A stretch of DNA of 37,569 bases from a bacterium (GCA_021780115.1 JAJXZI010000266.1:1-37569), one strand, 5' to 3'. Shown: positions 24,201 to 32,177, numbered from the stretch's first letter. The notes: generated from the sequence alone by a model not told the origin. Made by a program: numbers and translations.

Positions 24201-27200
24201 GGCGCGGACGGCTGCCCCACCTCACCCCGGCCCTTCGGATTTCGGATTTCCGCCGTCCATGTCTCCTTCTGGTCGGGCTGGAGTTTCGAGACGAAGTGCT
24301 CCCACTTGAGGTCGAGTTCCTTGTTCCGCCACGGGACGCTCACGCGGCGGGAGTCGAGGTAAGCGCGGTTCGCCCGCACCTGCGTGACATGCACCGTGAA
24401 GCCGCCGCGCATTCCTTCCGTTACCGCCATCTTGATCTGTTGCTGGGTCTGGCCGGGCCGGGTCCAGTAACGCTGGATCATCCGGCCCCGATGCTCGATC
24501 TCCACGAACGCCCGGCCCGTGCCGTAACCCGTGCCCCACACCGCCGTGAATTCCTCGCCCGGCTGGACTTCCCAGTCCGGCGCCGCGAGCAGGTGCGGAA
24601 TCTTGATCGCCAGCTTTGTCGCGCCGGGATCGAGAACCTGGAGCGGCAAGCGGCCGGTGACCTGTTTGCCAAAGCGGTCTTGCGTCTCCAGCACCGCGTG
24701 ATACGCGCCGGCGGCCAGCTTGAACGAGAGCTTCGCCAGGCCGTTGGTGTCGGTGGTGAACCCGCGTTCCGCGACGACCTTGCCCAGCGGCCAGTTGTTT
24801 GGATTGGACAGGTCCTTGGCCGGTTCGCCTTCACCTTGTTCACTTAGATAGGGCACCGGCCCGCCGATGATGGGCGCCCGCTGCACCGTCGCCGGCGCCT
24901 GCAACTCGTAAATCTTCACGCTGCCCTCGGCGGCTTGCGGTTCGCCGTCGAGCGTCTTGGTCGTCACCGTCAACCCGACCGGCGCGTCCTTCGTTTGCCA
25001 CTCGTCGGCGCTCAGTATCGTCTCCAGCGCGACGTAGCCGACGCGGACGGCTCGCTCGGCCGACCGCGTTTCGCCGGTGGTGTCCGTCACGTCGGCGTGG
25101 ACCGAGAACACGAACGTCGGCTCATCTTTCTCCGGGACCTTCCGGTCGGGCGCCGCGACGAATTCAATCTGAAATGAGCCGTCGCTGGCCGTGACCGCGG
25201 TGCCGTGGGCGATGTCCTGGCTTTGCCCGCCCCAGCCGCCGCCGCGCCACCATCCCCACCACCACGGCATCCGCACCTCGCGCACGACGCGGTATTTCAC
25301 CAGCGCGCCGTCCACTGCCGCCCCGGTGTAGCTCGTGGCGTGGCCCACGAGGCTGACCTTTTCGCTGAGCTTCGCCGCCGTCTTCGGCGCGTCGAGCGTC
25401 ACCTCGAACTTGGGCCGTTTGTATTCCTCGACGCGGATGGTGGTTGCGCCTTCGGCCTGACCTTCGGCCTGCAGACGCATTTGACCCATGAGCCGGTCGC
25501 GGGGCGCGGTGAAACTGCCGGCAAACGAGCCGTAGTCGTTGGCGCGCTGGTGCTGGCGGGCGATCTCTTTCCCGTTCACGTCGTAAAACACGACGGTCAC
25601 TTCTTCTTCCTTGAGCACCTCGTACTGGTCCTCTGACTGCCCAAACCAGAGACAGATGCCTTTGTATTGGATGATTTGGCCCGGCCGGTAGAGCGCGCGG
25701 TCGGTGAAGAAAATGGTCCGCGCGGTGGCCGGTGGCTCCCGGCGGACCTGCCAGGCATAAAATCCCAAATCGCCGGACGTGGCCAACTCCTGGCCGTTGT
25801 GCCGGGCGCGAAAGAGATAGCTCTGGTTCACGCCCGGCTCCATCGAGAAGAAGCCGTTGGCGTCCGTCGTCAACTTCGGATCGGCGACGCGGGTACCCTG
25901 ATGGTCGAGGTGCCAGACCTCCACCTCCGCCCCCAGGATCGGCTCGCCGGAATCCGCGTCGAGGACGAACCCTTCCAGGCTGCCGTTGAACGTGCGCGTC
26001 ACCAGCGCCAGGCGACTCACCCACACGTCGGTCATGGAAACCACATTGTCCTTGTCGCCAAACTGGGGGGCGTGGCTGGCGGCAATGAAATAGAATCCCG
26101 GCTTGAGCGTCGTCGGCGCGGGAAGGACGACAGTGTGTTCCTGGTAATCCGTCGTGGGCGGGAGATTCGTCTGCCATTCAAGCGCGGGCGTCTTGGCCAG
26201 AATTTCGCGGCGCTCCTGCTGGTTCAGGTTTTCCGGTCGGTTGTGCCGGCGCTCCAGGAACATGTCCCAATCCACCGGGATCGCGCGGAACCAGACGTTC
26301 GTGACGTTGCGGTAGCGGATGAGGATGGAGGGACAGGCATCCTGCCTGTCTTTCCCAGTTTCCGGACCACGAGACTGGTTTCCAGAGACAGGCTGGAAGC
26401 CTGTCCCACAATTCCATACCCGCTCGGTGGTGATGCTGGAGGACTTCGTCTCGATCTCGACAACGAGGTTGTGGCAGAGCCTGCCGCCGGGCGAGTCGGG
26501 GAAGAGTTGCGCGCCACGCTGGGCCAACTTGTGCGCGGCGACCAGATCGCCTGCCTGCTGGAGCACGCGCGCCTCGCGCTCCATTGCCAGCGCCGAGATG
26601 TCGAAGTCCGCGTAGTCTTTGATGAACCGTTCCAACGCCGCCTGGTAACGCGCATTTTTCTCCTCGCCGAAGGCCCCATTCCAGCCCCACGTCAGCCGCT
26701 CCAGGTCCGCACTGGCGAAAGCCAAACGCGGCTGGGGATCAAGCTGGTGGAAACGCAACAGATCCTGATACAGCCGGACAGCCTTGAGTTTGGGGGATTC
26801 GACGTCCGGCGTCTGCGGCTGCCACGCGAGAAACTGGTCGGCCGTCTGAAAGATCGGGCCGTCCGCCGGGATGTCGAACGCTTCCTCCGGCCGGGCCGCC
26901 GCCTGTTCGCCGCTGGTGTAGAACTCCAGCGCCTCGTGCGCGATGAAGTCGTAGAGCGTGGGCCGCCAAGCGTCCGGCATCGTCCCCTTCTCGACGAGAT
27001 CGTCCCAAGCGGAGATCGGCGTGGCTTTGAGGATTTGCGGGGTGGCAAGCGCGCTTTGGAATTGCTTGTCAATCTCGGCAAACAGCCGCGGCAGGTCCCA
27101 GGTCGTGAAGTCTTTTCCCGGCGCCTCGCCGGTCTGGGTGCGTTGCAGGAAGCGCCAGCGGTTTTGCTGGAAGTATTGCCAGTACCACTCGGCCAGCAAC

Positions 27201-27520
27201 GTGTCCATCACCGGCACAACCTCCTTGGGCGCTTTGGCGATCTCGGCTTCCAACCGGGTGATCTTTTCCTCCGGTTTGTTGCCCTGGATAACGCCCTCCA
27301 GCGCGATCTTCTTGCCGATGGCCTTGACGGCCTCGGCATACGCCTTGTCCTTCAGCGCGCCGGCAATGATCGGTTCCAGGTTGGTGATGGCGGTTCGCGG
27401 CAGACCTTTGGCGACTGCCTCGTCCACCTGTTTCCACAGCGCGTTGCGCGGCCCGGCCAGGGCGCCAGAAATCACCCCGCCCACCAGGGCGAACGCGAGA
27501 AACCAAGTCCTTCGTTTCAT
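21272..27520 (-). CDS. Very large periplasmic alpha-2-macroglobulin family protein
   Basis: This 2082-residue protein is a bacterial alpha-2-macroglobulin, which traps attacking proteases through a bait region and a reactive thioester. The start at 27520 gives a Sec signal peptide (KRRTWFLAFALVGGVISGALA) with an AxA-like site and no lipobox, unlike E. coli YfhM. Domain motifs include FFTDRALYRPGQII (MG2), a Trp-rich insert (MPWWWGWWRGGGW) near residue 755, an Ala/Pro-rich bait-like linker at about 1200-1275, ETAFFFPQLVSDSNG, and the thioester motif CSEQ (Cys1532-Gln1535) in YPYECSEQ. It is longer than YfhM (1653 residues) mainly at the N-terminus. Two REP-like palindromes and two heptamer repeats are inserted in frame. 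No pbpC partner is present; a small secreted coiled-coil gene follows. Confidence 0.92.
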   Translation of the reverse strand: MKRRTWFLAFALVGGVISGALAGPRNALWKQVDEAVAKGLPRTAITNLEPIIAGALKDKAYAEAVKAIGKKIALEGVIQGNKPEEKITRLEAEIAKAPKEVVPVMDTLLAEWYWQYFQQNRWRFLQRTQTGEAPGKDFTTWDLPRLFAEIDKQFQSALATPQILKATPISAWDDLVEKGTMPDAWRPTLYDFIAHEALEFYTSGEQAAARPEEAFDIPADGPIFQTADQFLAWQPQTPDVESPKLKAVRLYQDLLRFHQLDPQPRLAFASADLERLTWGWNGAFGEEKNARYQAALERFIKDYADFDISALAMEREARVLQQAGDLVAAHKLAQRGAQLFPDSPGGRLCHNLVVEIETKSSSITTERVWNCGTGFQPVSGNQSRGPETGKDRQDACPSILIRYRNVTNVWFRAIPVDWDMFLERRHNRPENLNQQERREILAKTPALEWQTNLPPTTDYQEHTVVLPAPTTLKPGFYFIAASHAPQFGDKDNVVSMTDVWVSRLALVTRTFNGSLEGFVLDADSGEPILGAEVEVWHLDHQGTRVADPKLTTDANGFFSMEPGVNQSYLFRARHNGQELATSGDLGFYAWQVRREPPATARTIFFTDRALYRPGQIIQYKGICLWFGQSEDQYEVLKEEEVTVVFYDVNGKEIARQHQRANDYGSFAGSFTAPRDRLMGQMRLQAEGQAEGATTIRVEEYKRPKFEVTLDAPKTAAKLSEKVSLVGHATSYTGAAVDGALVKYRVVREVRMPWWWGWWRGGGWGGQSQDIAHGTAVTASDGSFQIEFVAAPDRKVPEKDEPTFVFSVHADVTDTTGETRSAERAVRVGYVALETILSADEWQTKDAPVGLTVTTKTLDGEPQAAEGSVKIYELQAPATVQRAPIIGGPVPYLSEQGEGEPAKDLSNPNNWPLGKVVAERGFTTDTNGLAKLSFKLAAGAYHAVLETQDRFGKQVTGRLPLQVLDPGATKLAIKIPHLLAAPDWEVQPGEEFTAVWGTGYGTGRAFVEIEHRGRMIQRYWTRPGQTQQQIKMAVTEGMRGGFTVHVTQVRANRAYLDSRRVSVPWRNKELDLKWEHFVSKLQPDQKETWTAEIRNPKGRGEVGQPSAPEKAVAEMVATLYDESLDAFAPLDWPHRFSVFREDFSAVQQEQFGNVAKEFYGVLGRWSRGYEDVPITYRHFPADLTANLWGYGYFLRSGLSRTRGAIPEGAATLGAPMEEMTATLAAAPAMAPPGATGLPAQKAEVNALFDKAGLGGAGEAAERPAAPAIDLSKVTARKNLNETAFFFPQLVSDSNGVVRMTFTMPEALTRWHFLGFAHDRQVRSGFLEGHAVTAKDLMVQPNPPRFLREDDTIEFTVKVSNQTEKPLDGAVTLSFSSALNGESADGLLRVQPVGQASSPASRTARDSNPRPAGSLSHAEQSFSIPAKQSRSFAWRLHVPDGCGFLTYKTVGAAGNMSDGEEGYLPVLSRRILVTESLPLPIRGPATKKFAFTKLLKSGGSKTLQNESLVVQMVSHPAWYAVLALPYLMEYPYECSEQVFNRLYANALARHIADSDPKIRRIFDQWKNTPALESPLEKNQDLKSVMLEETPWLQQAQSESQARKNVGILFDENRLNYEQEATLRKLTDMQLGDGRWPWFPGGPASDYITLYIVTGFGRLRHLGVDIDAAPAMRSLQRLDAWMNEEYERIQKQPKPDDYVPSPTDALFLYGRSYFLKDMPIGAPNRAAIDFFLKQARKFWLQTHCRQSQGQLALALHRWGGDNNLAAARAIMESIKQRSASNEEMGMFWRDTELSWWWYRAPIETQALMIEAFDEVMNDQQSVEECKVWLLKQKQTQDWRTTKATADAVYALLLRGTDLLSSQALVQVRLDGLDVTPQEGQIRNPKSEVRKQSEIEPGTGFYQYRFAPADIKPKLGEITVKKVDPGVAWGSVNWQYLEDLSQVTPYAGTPLKLTKSLYVKVNTAKGQVLEPVKGPVHVGDELVVRLVLRVDRDMEFVHLKDQRGSGTEPVNVLSRYKYQDGLAYYESTLDTASHFFIDYLPKGTYVFEYSTRVQLRGEYQTGVASIQCLYAPEFNSHSGSLDLTVK
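21863..21890. repeat. Four tandem heptamers inside the macroglobulin gene
   Basis: TCGGACT is followed by three perfect TCGGATT units in a row (21863-21890). On the coding strand they encode the charged peptide around NPKSEVRKQSE, near residues 1877-1887. The composition differs from the GC-rich surroundings. Confidence 0.7.
23276..23350. repeat. REP-like palindromic element, copy B, in the macroglobulin gene
   Basis: A 75-base element bounded by perfect 11-base inverted repeats, GTGGGACAGGC (23276-23286) and GCCTGTCCCAC (23340-23350). Inner parts are GCTTCCAGCCGGTC and GGCAGGCGAGGACGCC. It is in frame and encodes residues of about 1391-1415 (GQASSPASRTARDS and on). It is related to copy A at 26330 but in the opposite orientation. 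Confidence 0.8.
24235..24248. repeat. Two tandem TCGGATT heptamers in the macroglobulin gene
   Basis: Two perfect units (24235-24241 and 24242-24248) match the four-unit array at 21863. They encode part of EIRNPKG near residues 1092-1096. Confidence 0.55.
26330..26409. repeat. REP-like palindromic element, copy A, in the macroglobulin gene
   Basis: An 80-base element with outer inverted repeats GGGACAGGC (26330-26338) and GCCTGTCCC (26399-26407), each part of a smaller palindrome: GACAGGCATCCTGCCTGTC and GACAGGCTGGAAGCCTGTC. It is in frame and encodes residues of about 371-397, including CGTGFQPVSG and KDRQDACPS. Reverse-complemented it lines up with copy B. Confidence 0.85.
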
Positions 27521-27538
27521 AGGTTCCGCCGTCAAATG

Positions 27539-27573
27539 CACGAGCGCCGCCGTCGGCGGCTGTGCAGTTAGAC
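27539..27573. repeat. Motif CACGAGCGCCGCC...GTTAGAC with hairpin, second copy
   Basis: CACGAGCGCCGCC (27539-27551) and GTTAGAC (27567-27573) flank the second arm of a perfect hairpin, GCCGCC-GTC-GGCGGC (27546-27560). The whole stretch from GTCAAAT (27531) to GTTAGAC is an imperfect palindrome. It lies 19 bases upstream of the macroglobulin start on the minus strand, in the 168-base region shared with the divergent phosphatase gene. Confidence 0.5.
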
Positions 27574-27688
27574 GCAAAAAGAGGCTTGATGCTCCCGCGC
27601 CTTGAGGCAAGGTCAATCGGGCGCGTGCCGGGTGGCCCGCGCCGGGTCGAAACCGAGGACTTGAAATGACGAGGCCGGCCAGTTGCCA

Positions 27689-29584
27689 ATGTTGAAGCGC
27701 AACCGCCTGTTGATTTTGCTGGGAGTCGTGGCGCTGCACCCACTCCGGGCGGACGAGATTTCACTGATCCGCGTCGGGGAGGTCTGGCGATGCTTTTCCG
27801 GCGTGACCGAGGCCTCGTCGCCGATTTCCGCGTGGCGGCAGGTGGGTTTTGATGATTCGGCTTGGCCGCAAGGACCGTCGGGCTTCAGTCTGGCCGCCGA
27901 TGAAGCGACGGTGCTGGCGCAACCGCCGGCGGCCAGTTCGGTTTTCTTTCGCAAACAGTTCACCGTGGCCAATCCGCGGGCCGTCCATGGGCTCGTGCTG
28001 CGCGCCGACTACGAGGACGGCTTCGTGGCGTACCTGAACGGCAGCGAGGTCGCCCGACGCGGGCTGACCAACGATCCGATTCCGTTCGACGCGCTGGCGG
28101 CCGGCCATCGGCGTGGCGCCGCCGAGGATATCGACGTGAGCGCGTTCGCCGACGCACTGCTTCCCGGAACCAACGTGCTGGCCATCCAACTCCATGCGTT
28201 CACCAACCATCCGGCTACGTTGGTGCTCGTGCCGGAATTGCTGGCGAATTTCCCACGCGGACCGGTTATCCAGAACGCCACCACGAACAGCGTGCAAGTG
28301 ACGTGGCGGACGCCGCTGCCCGCGGACTCCGTCGTGGAATACGGCACAAACTCCGCTCTGGGCCGCTCGGTTTCCCGCGCGGCGCTCACGACCAACCACG
28401 TCGCGACGCTGACCGGTCTCGCGGCGGATACCGCCTACTCCTACCGCGTCCGGAGTGCGGCGGGCGGCGGCGAAGCCATTTCGCCGGTCTTCACCTTCCG
28501 GACGCTGAAAGCGGCGGGCGACATCACCTTCGCGGTCTTTGGCGACGGCGGGGGCGGCGGCGTGCCGCAGTTCCAAATCGCCCAGGCCGTCGCCCAGTCC
28601 GGCGTGGACTTGGTCCTCCACCTTGGGGACGTGATCTACGAGGTGTTCACTTTGGGCCTCGCCGACACGCGGTGCCTGAGTGTTTACGGACCGCACATGC
28701 GGAGCACGCCGTATTTCTTCACGATGGGGAATCACGAAATGTATGCCGATCCGGCGGCGTACCTGGACACATTATTCCTGCCGACCAACTCGGCGAACGG
28801 CACGTCGTATTTCTATTCGTTCGATCACGGCGACGCGCATTTCGTGTCGCTCTACGTGCCCACGCTCTATCCCTTCCCGTCCTCGGCGACCAACGGCCTG
28901 GCCGTCGGTTCGGTCCAGTATGACTGGCTTACCAACGACCTGGCTGCCAGCGCCAAACCGTGGAAGTTCCTGTTGCTGCACAGCCCGCTCTTCGACTCCG
29001 GTCCGCACCGGTTCGACGACTATGATGCGGACGGAGTTGCGGACCGGATCCAACTGCAGCAAATCCTGCTGCCGATCGCCCGGCACTATGGCGTGCAAGC
29101 GATCTTTTCCGGACACGACCACCACTACGAGCGGTTCACGCCGGTGAACGGTGTCCACACCTTCATCTCCGGCGGCGGCGGCAGCCAACTCTACCCGCTG
29201 ATCGAGCAGGATCCTTTGAGCGTCCAGTTCTGGATGCGGTATCACTATCTGCTGGCCGCCGTTCACGGCGACACGTTCCAGGTGCAGGCCGTGGATCCGA
29301 GCGGCACGGTGTTCGACGAGGTGACGATCCAACAGGCCATGCCGCCGCCGTCACTCGCCATTGAAATGGTGGCGCCCCACGTCTTCCGCCTCTCGTGGCC
29401 GACGGTGCCCGGCACGAAATACCAACTCGAGGCCGCGGACGAACAGTTGACCAATTTCGTCGCGGTCGCGGGCGCTGGCTTTCCGCGCACGGCCACCGGC
29501 GACAACGATTTCTACGTGGATGATACGGGCACCAACTCTCCGCCCCCGCCTTCGCGCGCCTATCGGCTGCGGATTGTGCCGTAG
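27689..29584 (+). CDS. Secreted metallophosphatase (purple-acid-phosphatase-like)
   Basis: A 631-residue exported protein. The signal peptide (about residues 1-21) is followed by a beta-sandwich region of about 170 residues with FFRKQFTV and YLNGSEVARRG, then an FN3-like domain (about 190-275) and the calcineurin-like phosphatase domain. Metal ligands are Asp286 (FGDGG), Asp314 and Tyr317 (LGDVIY), Asn348 and His349 (GNHE), His431 (LLHSP), and His476 and His478 (GHDHH); all are present. The GDxxY tyrosine is that of purple acid phosphatases. A C-terminal beta domain (LSWPTVPGTKYQLEA) is of the kind common on secreted verrucomicrobial proteins. Likely phosphate release from organic esters outside the cytoplasm. 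An in-frame TTG two codons earlier is a less likely start. Confidence 0.9.
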   Translation: MLKRNRLLILLGVVALHPLRADEISLIRVGEVWRCFSGVTEASSPISAWRQVGFDDSAWPQGPSGFSLAADEATVLAQPPAASSVFFRKQFTVANPRAVHGLVLRADYEDGFVAYLNGSEVARRGLTNDPIPFDALAAGHRRGAAEDIDVSAFADALLPGTNVLAIQLHAFTNHPATLVLVPELLANFPRGPVIQNATTNSVQVTWRTPLPADSVVEYGTNSALGRSVSRAALTTNHVATLTGLAADTAYSYRVRSAAGGGEAISPVFTFRTLKAAGDITFAVFGDGGGGGVPQFQIAQAVAQSGVDLVLHLGDVIYEVFTLGLADTRCLSVYGPHMRSTPYFFTMGNHEMYADPAAYLDTLFLPTNSANGTSYFYSFDHGDAHFVSLYVPTLYPFPSSATNGLAVGSVQYDWLTNDLAASAKPWKFLLLHSPLFDSGPHRFDDYDADGVADRIQLQQILLPIARHYGVQAIFSGHDHHYERFTPVNGVHTFISGGGGSQLYPLIEQDPLSVQFWMRYHYLLAAVHGDTFQVQAVDPSGTVFDEVTIQQAMPPPSLAIEMVAPHVFRLSWPTVPGTKYQLEAADEQLTNFVAVAGAGFPRTATGDNDFYVDDTGTNSPPPPSRAYRLRIVP

Positions 29585-29613
29585 CCGGGGGCAGCAGCGC
29601 CGGGCAGCGCCGC

Positions 29614-30717
29614 CTACCAGACCTCCACCGGCCCGCGCGGGACGGGAATCTGGTTCCGCTCGGTCGCGCCCGGCGACCGCATGAACGAGGCGACGAGCGG
29701 TTGCGGTTGGAAGCGCGGCTTCAGGTCGCCGTTTTCATCGAGGAACTGCGCGCGCCAGCGGCGGTAGTGGCCGAGGATCTCCTCGAATTCCGCGCGGCGG
29801 GACAGCGCCACCACCCGGCGGTTGAATTCATGCGACGGCCCGAAGCGCTTGGCGTACCAAGGCGCGACCTTGCGAAACATCCGACAGCCGTGTTCCTCCC
29901 CAAAGACCGCGACCATCAGGTCCAGGTGCCGGCGCATCACTTGGACGCGCTGCTCAAAATCAGGTTCGGGCAGCAGGGCGCCGGTTTCGAGGTAGTGCCG
30001 GGTGTGCTGGAAAATCCACGGATCGTAGAACGCGCCGCGCCCGACGCTCACCCCGGCGCAGCCCGTCTCGGCCAGCATCTTCCGCGCGGCCTGCGGCGTC
30101 GTCACGTCGCCGTTGCCGATGACGGGAATCGAGGCCACCGCTTGGGCTACGGCGCGGATGCCGGCCAGGTTGACCGTGCCGCCGAAGCCCTGCGCCCGCG
30201 TCCGCCCATGCACGAAAATCGCCGCCACGCCAACGGCTTCCAGCACCCGCGCGAGATCGGGCGCGGTGAGATTGTCGTCGTCCCAGCCGAGGCGCATCTT
30301 GGCCGTGACGGGAATGTTCACCGCGTCCACCATCGCCTTGACCAAGCGGGAGGTCTTGTCCAGTTCCGTCATCATCGCGGAGCCGCCGCCGACCCGGCAG
30401 ACCTTGCGCACGGGGCAGCCCATGTTGATGTCCACGGAGGCGACGCCGAGCGCTTCGAGTTGGAGCGCGGCGTCGCGCATCTGCTCGGGCACCGCCCCGA
30501 AGAGTTGCACGGCGAGAGGCCGGTCGGCCGGAGAAGTTTCGATGAGTTTGAGGGCCTTGGGGTTCCGTTCGAGCAGCGAGCGGGCGTTGACAAGGTCCGT
30601 GGTACATAAACCGACCCCGCCCATTTCCCGCACCACCAACCGGAACGGCAGGTTGGTGTACCCCGCCAGCGGCGAGAGAAACAGGTTCGATTCCAGCGTC
30701 AGCGAGCCGAAGCGCAT
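29614..30717 (-). CDS. dus: tRNA-dihydrouridine synthase
   Basis: This 367-residue flavoenzyme reduces specific uridines of tRNA to dihydrouridine with NADPH. The TIM barrel begins SPLAGYTNLPFRLV; the active-site Cys101 is in INMGCPVRKV; the FMN phosphate site is in IPVIGNGDV and GVSVGRGAFYDPWIF. A C-terminal helical domain for tRNA binding follows. Length is slightly above the usual 320-350 because of a Pro-rich tail. The ATG at 30717 is chosen because the family motif begins at residue 15; a longer frame to 30876 has no homologous features. A -10-like TATACT lies so close that the mRNA may be nearly leaderless. It is divergent from the aldolase gene. Confidence 0.93.
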   Translation of the reverse strand: MRFGSLTLESNLFLSPLAGYTNLPFRLVVREMGGVGLCTTDLVNARSLLERNPKALKLIETSPADRPLAVQLFGAVPEQMRDAALQLEALGVASVDINMGCPVRKVCRVGGGSAMMTELDKTSRLVKAMVDAVNIPVTAKMRLGWDDDNLTAPDLARVLEAVGVAAIFVHGRTRAQGFGGTVNLAGIRAVAQAVASIPVIGNGDVTTPQAARKMLAETGCAGVSVGRGAFYDPWIFQHTRHYLETGALLPEPDFEQRVQVMRRHLDLMVAVFGEEHGCRMFRKVAPWYAKRFGPSHEFNRRVVALSRRAEFEEILGHYRRWRAQFLDENGDLKPRFQPQPLVASFMRSPGATERNQIPVPRGPVEVW

Positions 30718-30724
30718 CGAGTGG

Positions 30725-30730
30725 AGTATA
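30725..30730 (-). promoter_or_regulatory. Putative -10 box of the dihydrouridine synthase gene
   Basis: TATACT on the minus strand matches 5 of 6 bases of the -10 consensus and ends 7 bases before the ATG at 30717. No convincing -35 is seen. Transcription would begin within a few bases of the start codon. Confidence 0.35.
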
Positions 30731-30975
30731 ACCGGTGCGAACTGGCCCGCACGGGAAAGATGCGCGCGAGGTCCGCTCAACCCAAAGATCGGAACCAGGT
30801 CCACCAACCACGGATGGATCGGTGCGGGCGGATGGAGACGTCCGGTCTTCGCCCCGGGGGGCGCCCAGAGAACCACGCCGGAGCGCGCCGTATTTTATGC
30901 TGACTTTCCGCCTCCGGTCCGCAAGGATGCGGGAAACGCTGCGGCCCGCGCGGCCGCCCGGACGACACTGGATTT

Positions 30976-31941
30976 ATGCCGTTAACACACACTCGCGACC
31001 TGTTCGCCAAGGCCTTGAAAGGCAAGTACGCGCTTGGCGCCTTCAACGTCAACAACATGGAACTCGTTCAGGCCATCGTGGAGGCATGTGAGGAGGAGAA
31101 GGCCCCGTTGATCCTCCAGATTTCGCGGGGCGCGCGCCAATACGCCAAACCGGTCTATCTCAAGAAGCTCATCGAGGCGGCGGTGAGCTTGTCGAACATT
31201 CCCATCGCCGTCCATCTCGACCATGGGGACACGTTTGAACTGTGCCAGGAGTGCATCGACGAGGGCTTCACCAGCGTGATGATCGACGCCAGCCATGAGC
31301 CATTCGCCAAGAACGTGGAAGTCTGCAAGCGCGTCGTGGACTACGCGCACCAGCACGATTGCGTGGTCGAAGGGGAGTTGGGCCAGTTGGTCGGCGCGCA
31401 GTTCGACGAAGGCGAGGCTGGGGGAGGTTTTTCCCACGGCGGGCATTACACCCATCCGGAGGAGGCGGTCAAGTTCGTCCAGCTTTCCGGCGTGGACTCG
31501 TTGGCGGTCGCGATCGGCAACTCGCACGGCGCCTACAAGTTTAAGGGCGAGCAGCACCTCGATCTGGAACGGTTGAAAGCCATCAAGAAGGCGCTGCTGG
31601 AGGCCGGGCTGGGGGATTATCCGCTTGTGCTGCATGGCGCCTCCAGCGTGCCCAAGGATCTTGTCGAGGAGATCAACCAGTTTGGCGGCAAGCTGGGCAC
31701 CGATACGGCCGGCGTGCCGGAGCCAGACATCGAGGTCGCGCGCCGTTCCGGCGTGACCAAAGTGAACATCGACACGGACCTGCGCTTGGCCATGACGGCA
31801 GGCATTCGGAAGGCCTTCGCCGAAAATGCGAAGGAATTTGATCCGCGCAAATATCTCGCCCCCGCACGAACACGGGTGAAAGAACTGGTGCGACACAAGG
31901 TCAGGGATGTCCTTTGTTGTGCCGGTCACGCGTTCGACTGA
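30976..31941 (+). CDS. fba: Class II fructose-bisphosphate aldolase
   Basis: A 321-residue zinc-dependent aldolase of glycolysis and gluconeogenesis that cleaves fructose 1,6-bisphosphate. Class II features are VHLDHGD with catalytic Asp82 and zinc ligand His83, VMIDASHEPF, GELGQLVGAQ, the zinc His region GGHYTHPEEA, the phosphate-binding AIGNSHGAYK, LVLHGASSVP with another zinc His, and VNIDTDLRLAM. Length fits the family. The start ATG is followed by the usual LTHTRDLF. It has no clear Shine-Dalgarno. A strong terminator follows the stop. It is divergent from dus across 258 bases, in which an AT-rich patch (TATTTTATGC, 30891-30900) may mark a promoter. Confidence 0.96.
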   Translation: MPLTHTRDLFAKALKGKYALGAFNVNNMELVQAIVEACEEEKAPLILQISRGARQYAKPVYLKKLIEAAVSLSNIPIAVHLDHGDTFELCQECIDEGFTSVMIDASHEPFAKNVEVCKRVVDYAHQHDCVVEGELGQLVGAQFDEGEAGGGFSHGGHYTHPEEAVKFVQLSGVDSLAVAIGNSHGAYKFKGEQHLDLERLKAIKKALLEAGLGDYPLVLHGASSVPKDLVEEINQFGGKLGTDTAGVPEPDIEVARRSGVTKVNIDTDLRLAMTAGIRKAFAENAKEFDPRKYLAPARTRVKELVRHKVRDVLCCAGHAFD

Positions 31942-31966
31942 CGGGGCGCGGTTCCGGTGATTGCTT

Positions 31967-32007
31967 GGCCGGTGTGGAACTGAGTTCCCCACCGGCCCAC
32001 TCTTTTT
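31967..32007 (+). terminator. Rho-independent terminator of fba
   Basis: A 14-position stem (31967-31980 with 31984-31997, one mismatch) with a TGA loop is followed by CACTCTTTTT ending at 32007. The stem includes GGCCGGTG and CACCGGCC. Confidence 0.85.
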
Positions 32008-32177
32008 GCGAGGAGACAAACCGCCAATCCGCACAAGCAACAATGAGCCACTTTGGCGCATATCGTCGCCGCTTACCCAAAGCAACAGTGTCTTAATGAC
32101 GCAATCTGGATTTGTTGGATTGGTGATCGTAAAATGTAACTATGTGCAGTAATCGAAGATGTGTTGATGTGGATTTA

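Noticed and set aside
25667..27571. 634-codon open frame opposite the macroglobulin gene
   Set aside because: Antisense to a clear gene; no domain or ribosome site.
27531..27573. Integron attC site
   Set aside because: Only one side fits the core consensus, and no integrase or cassette array is visible.
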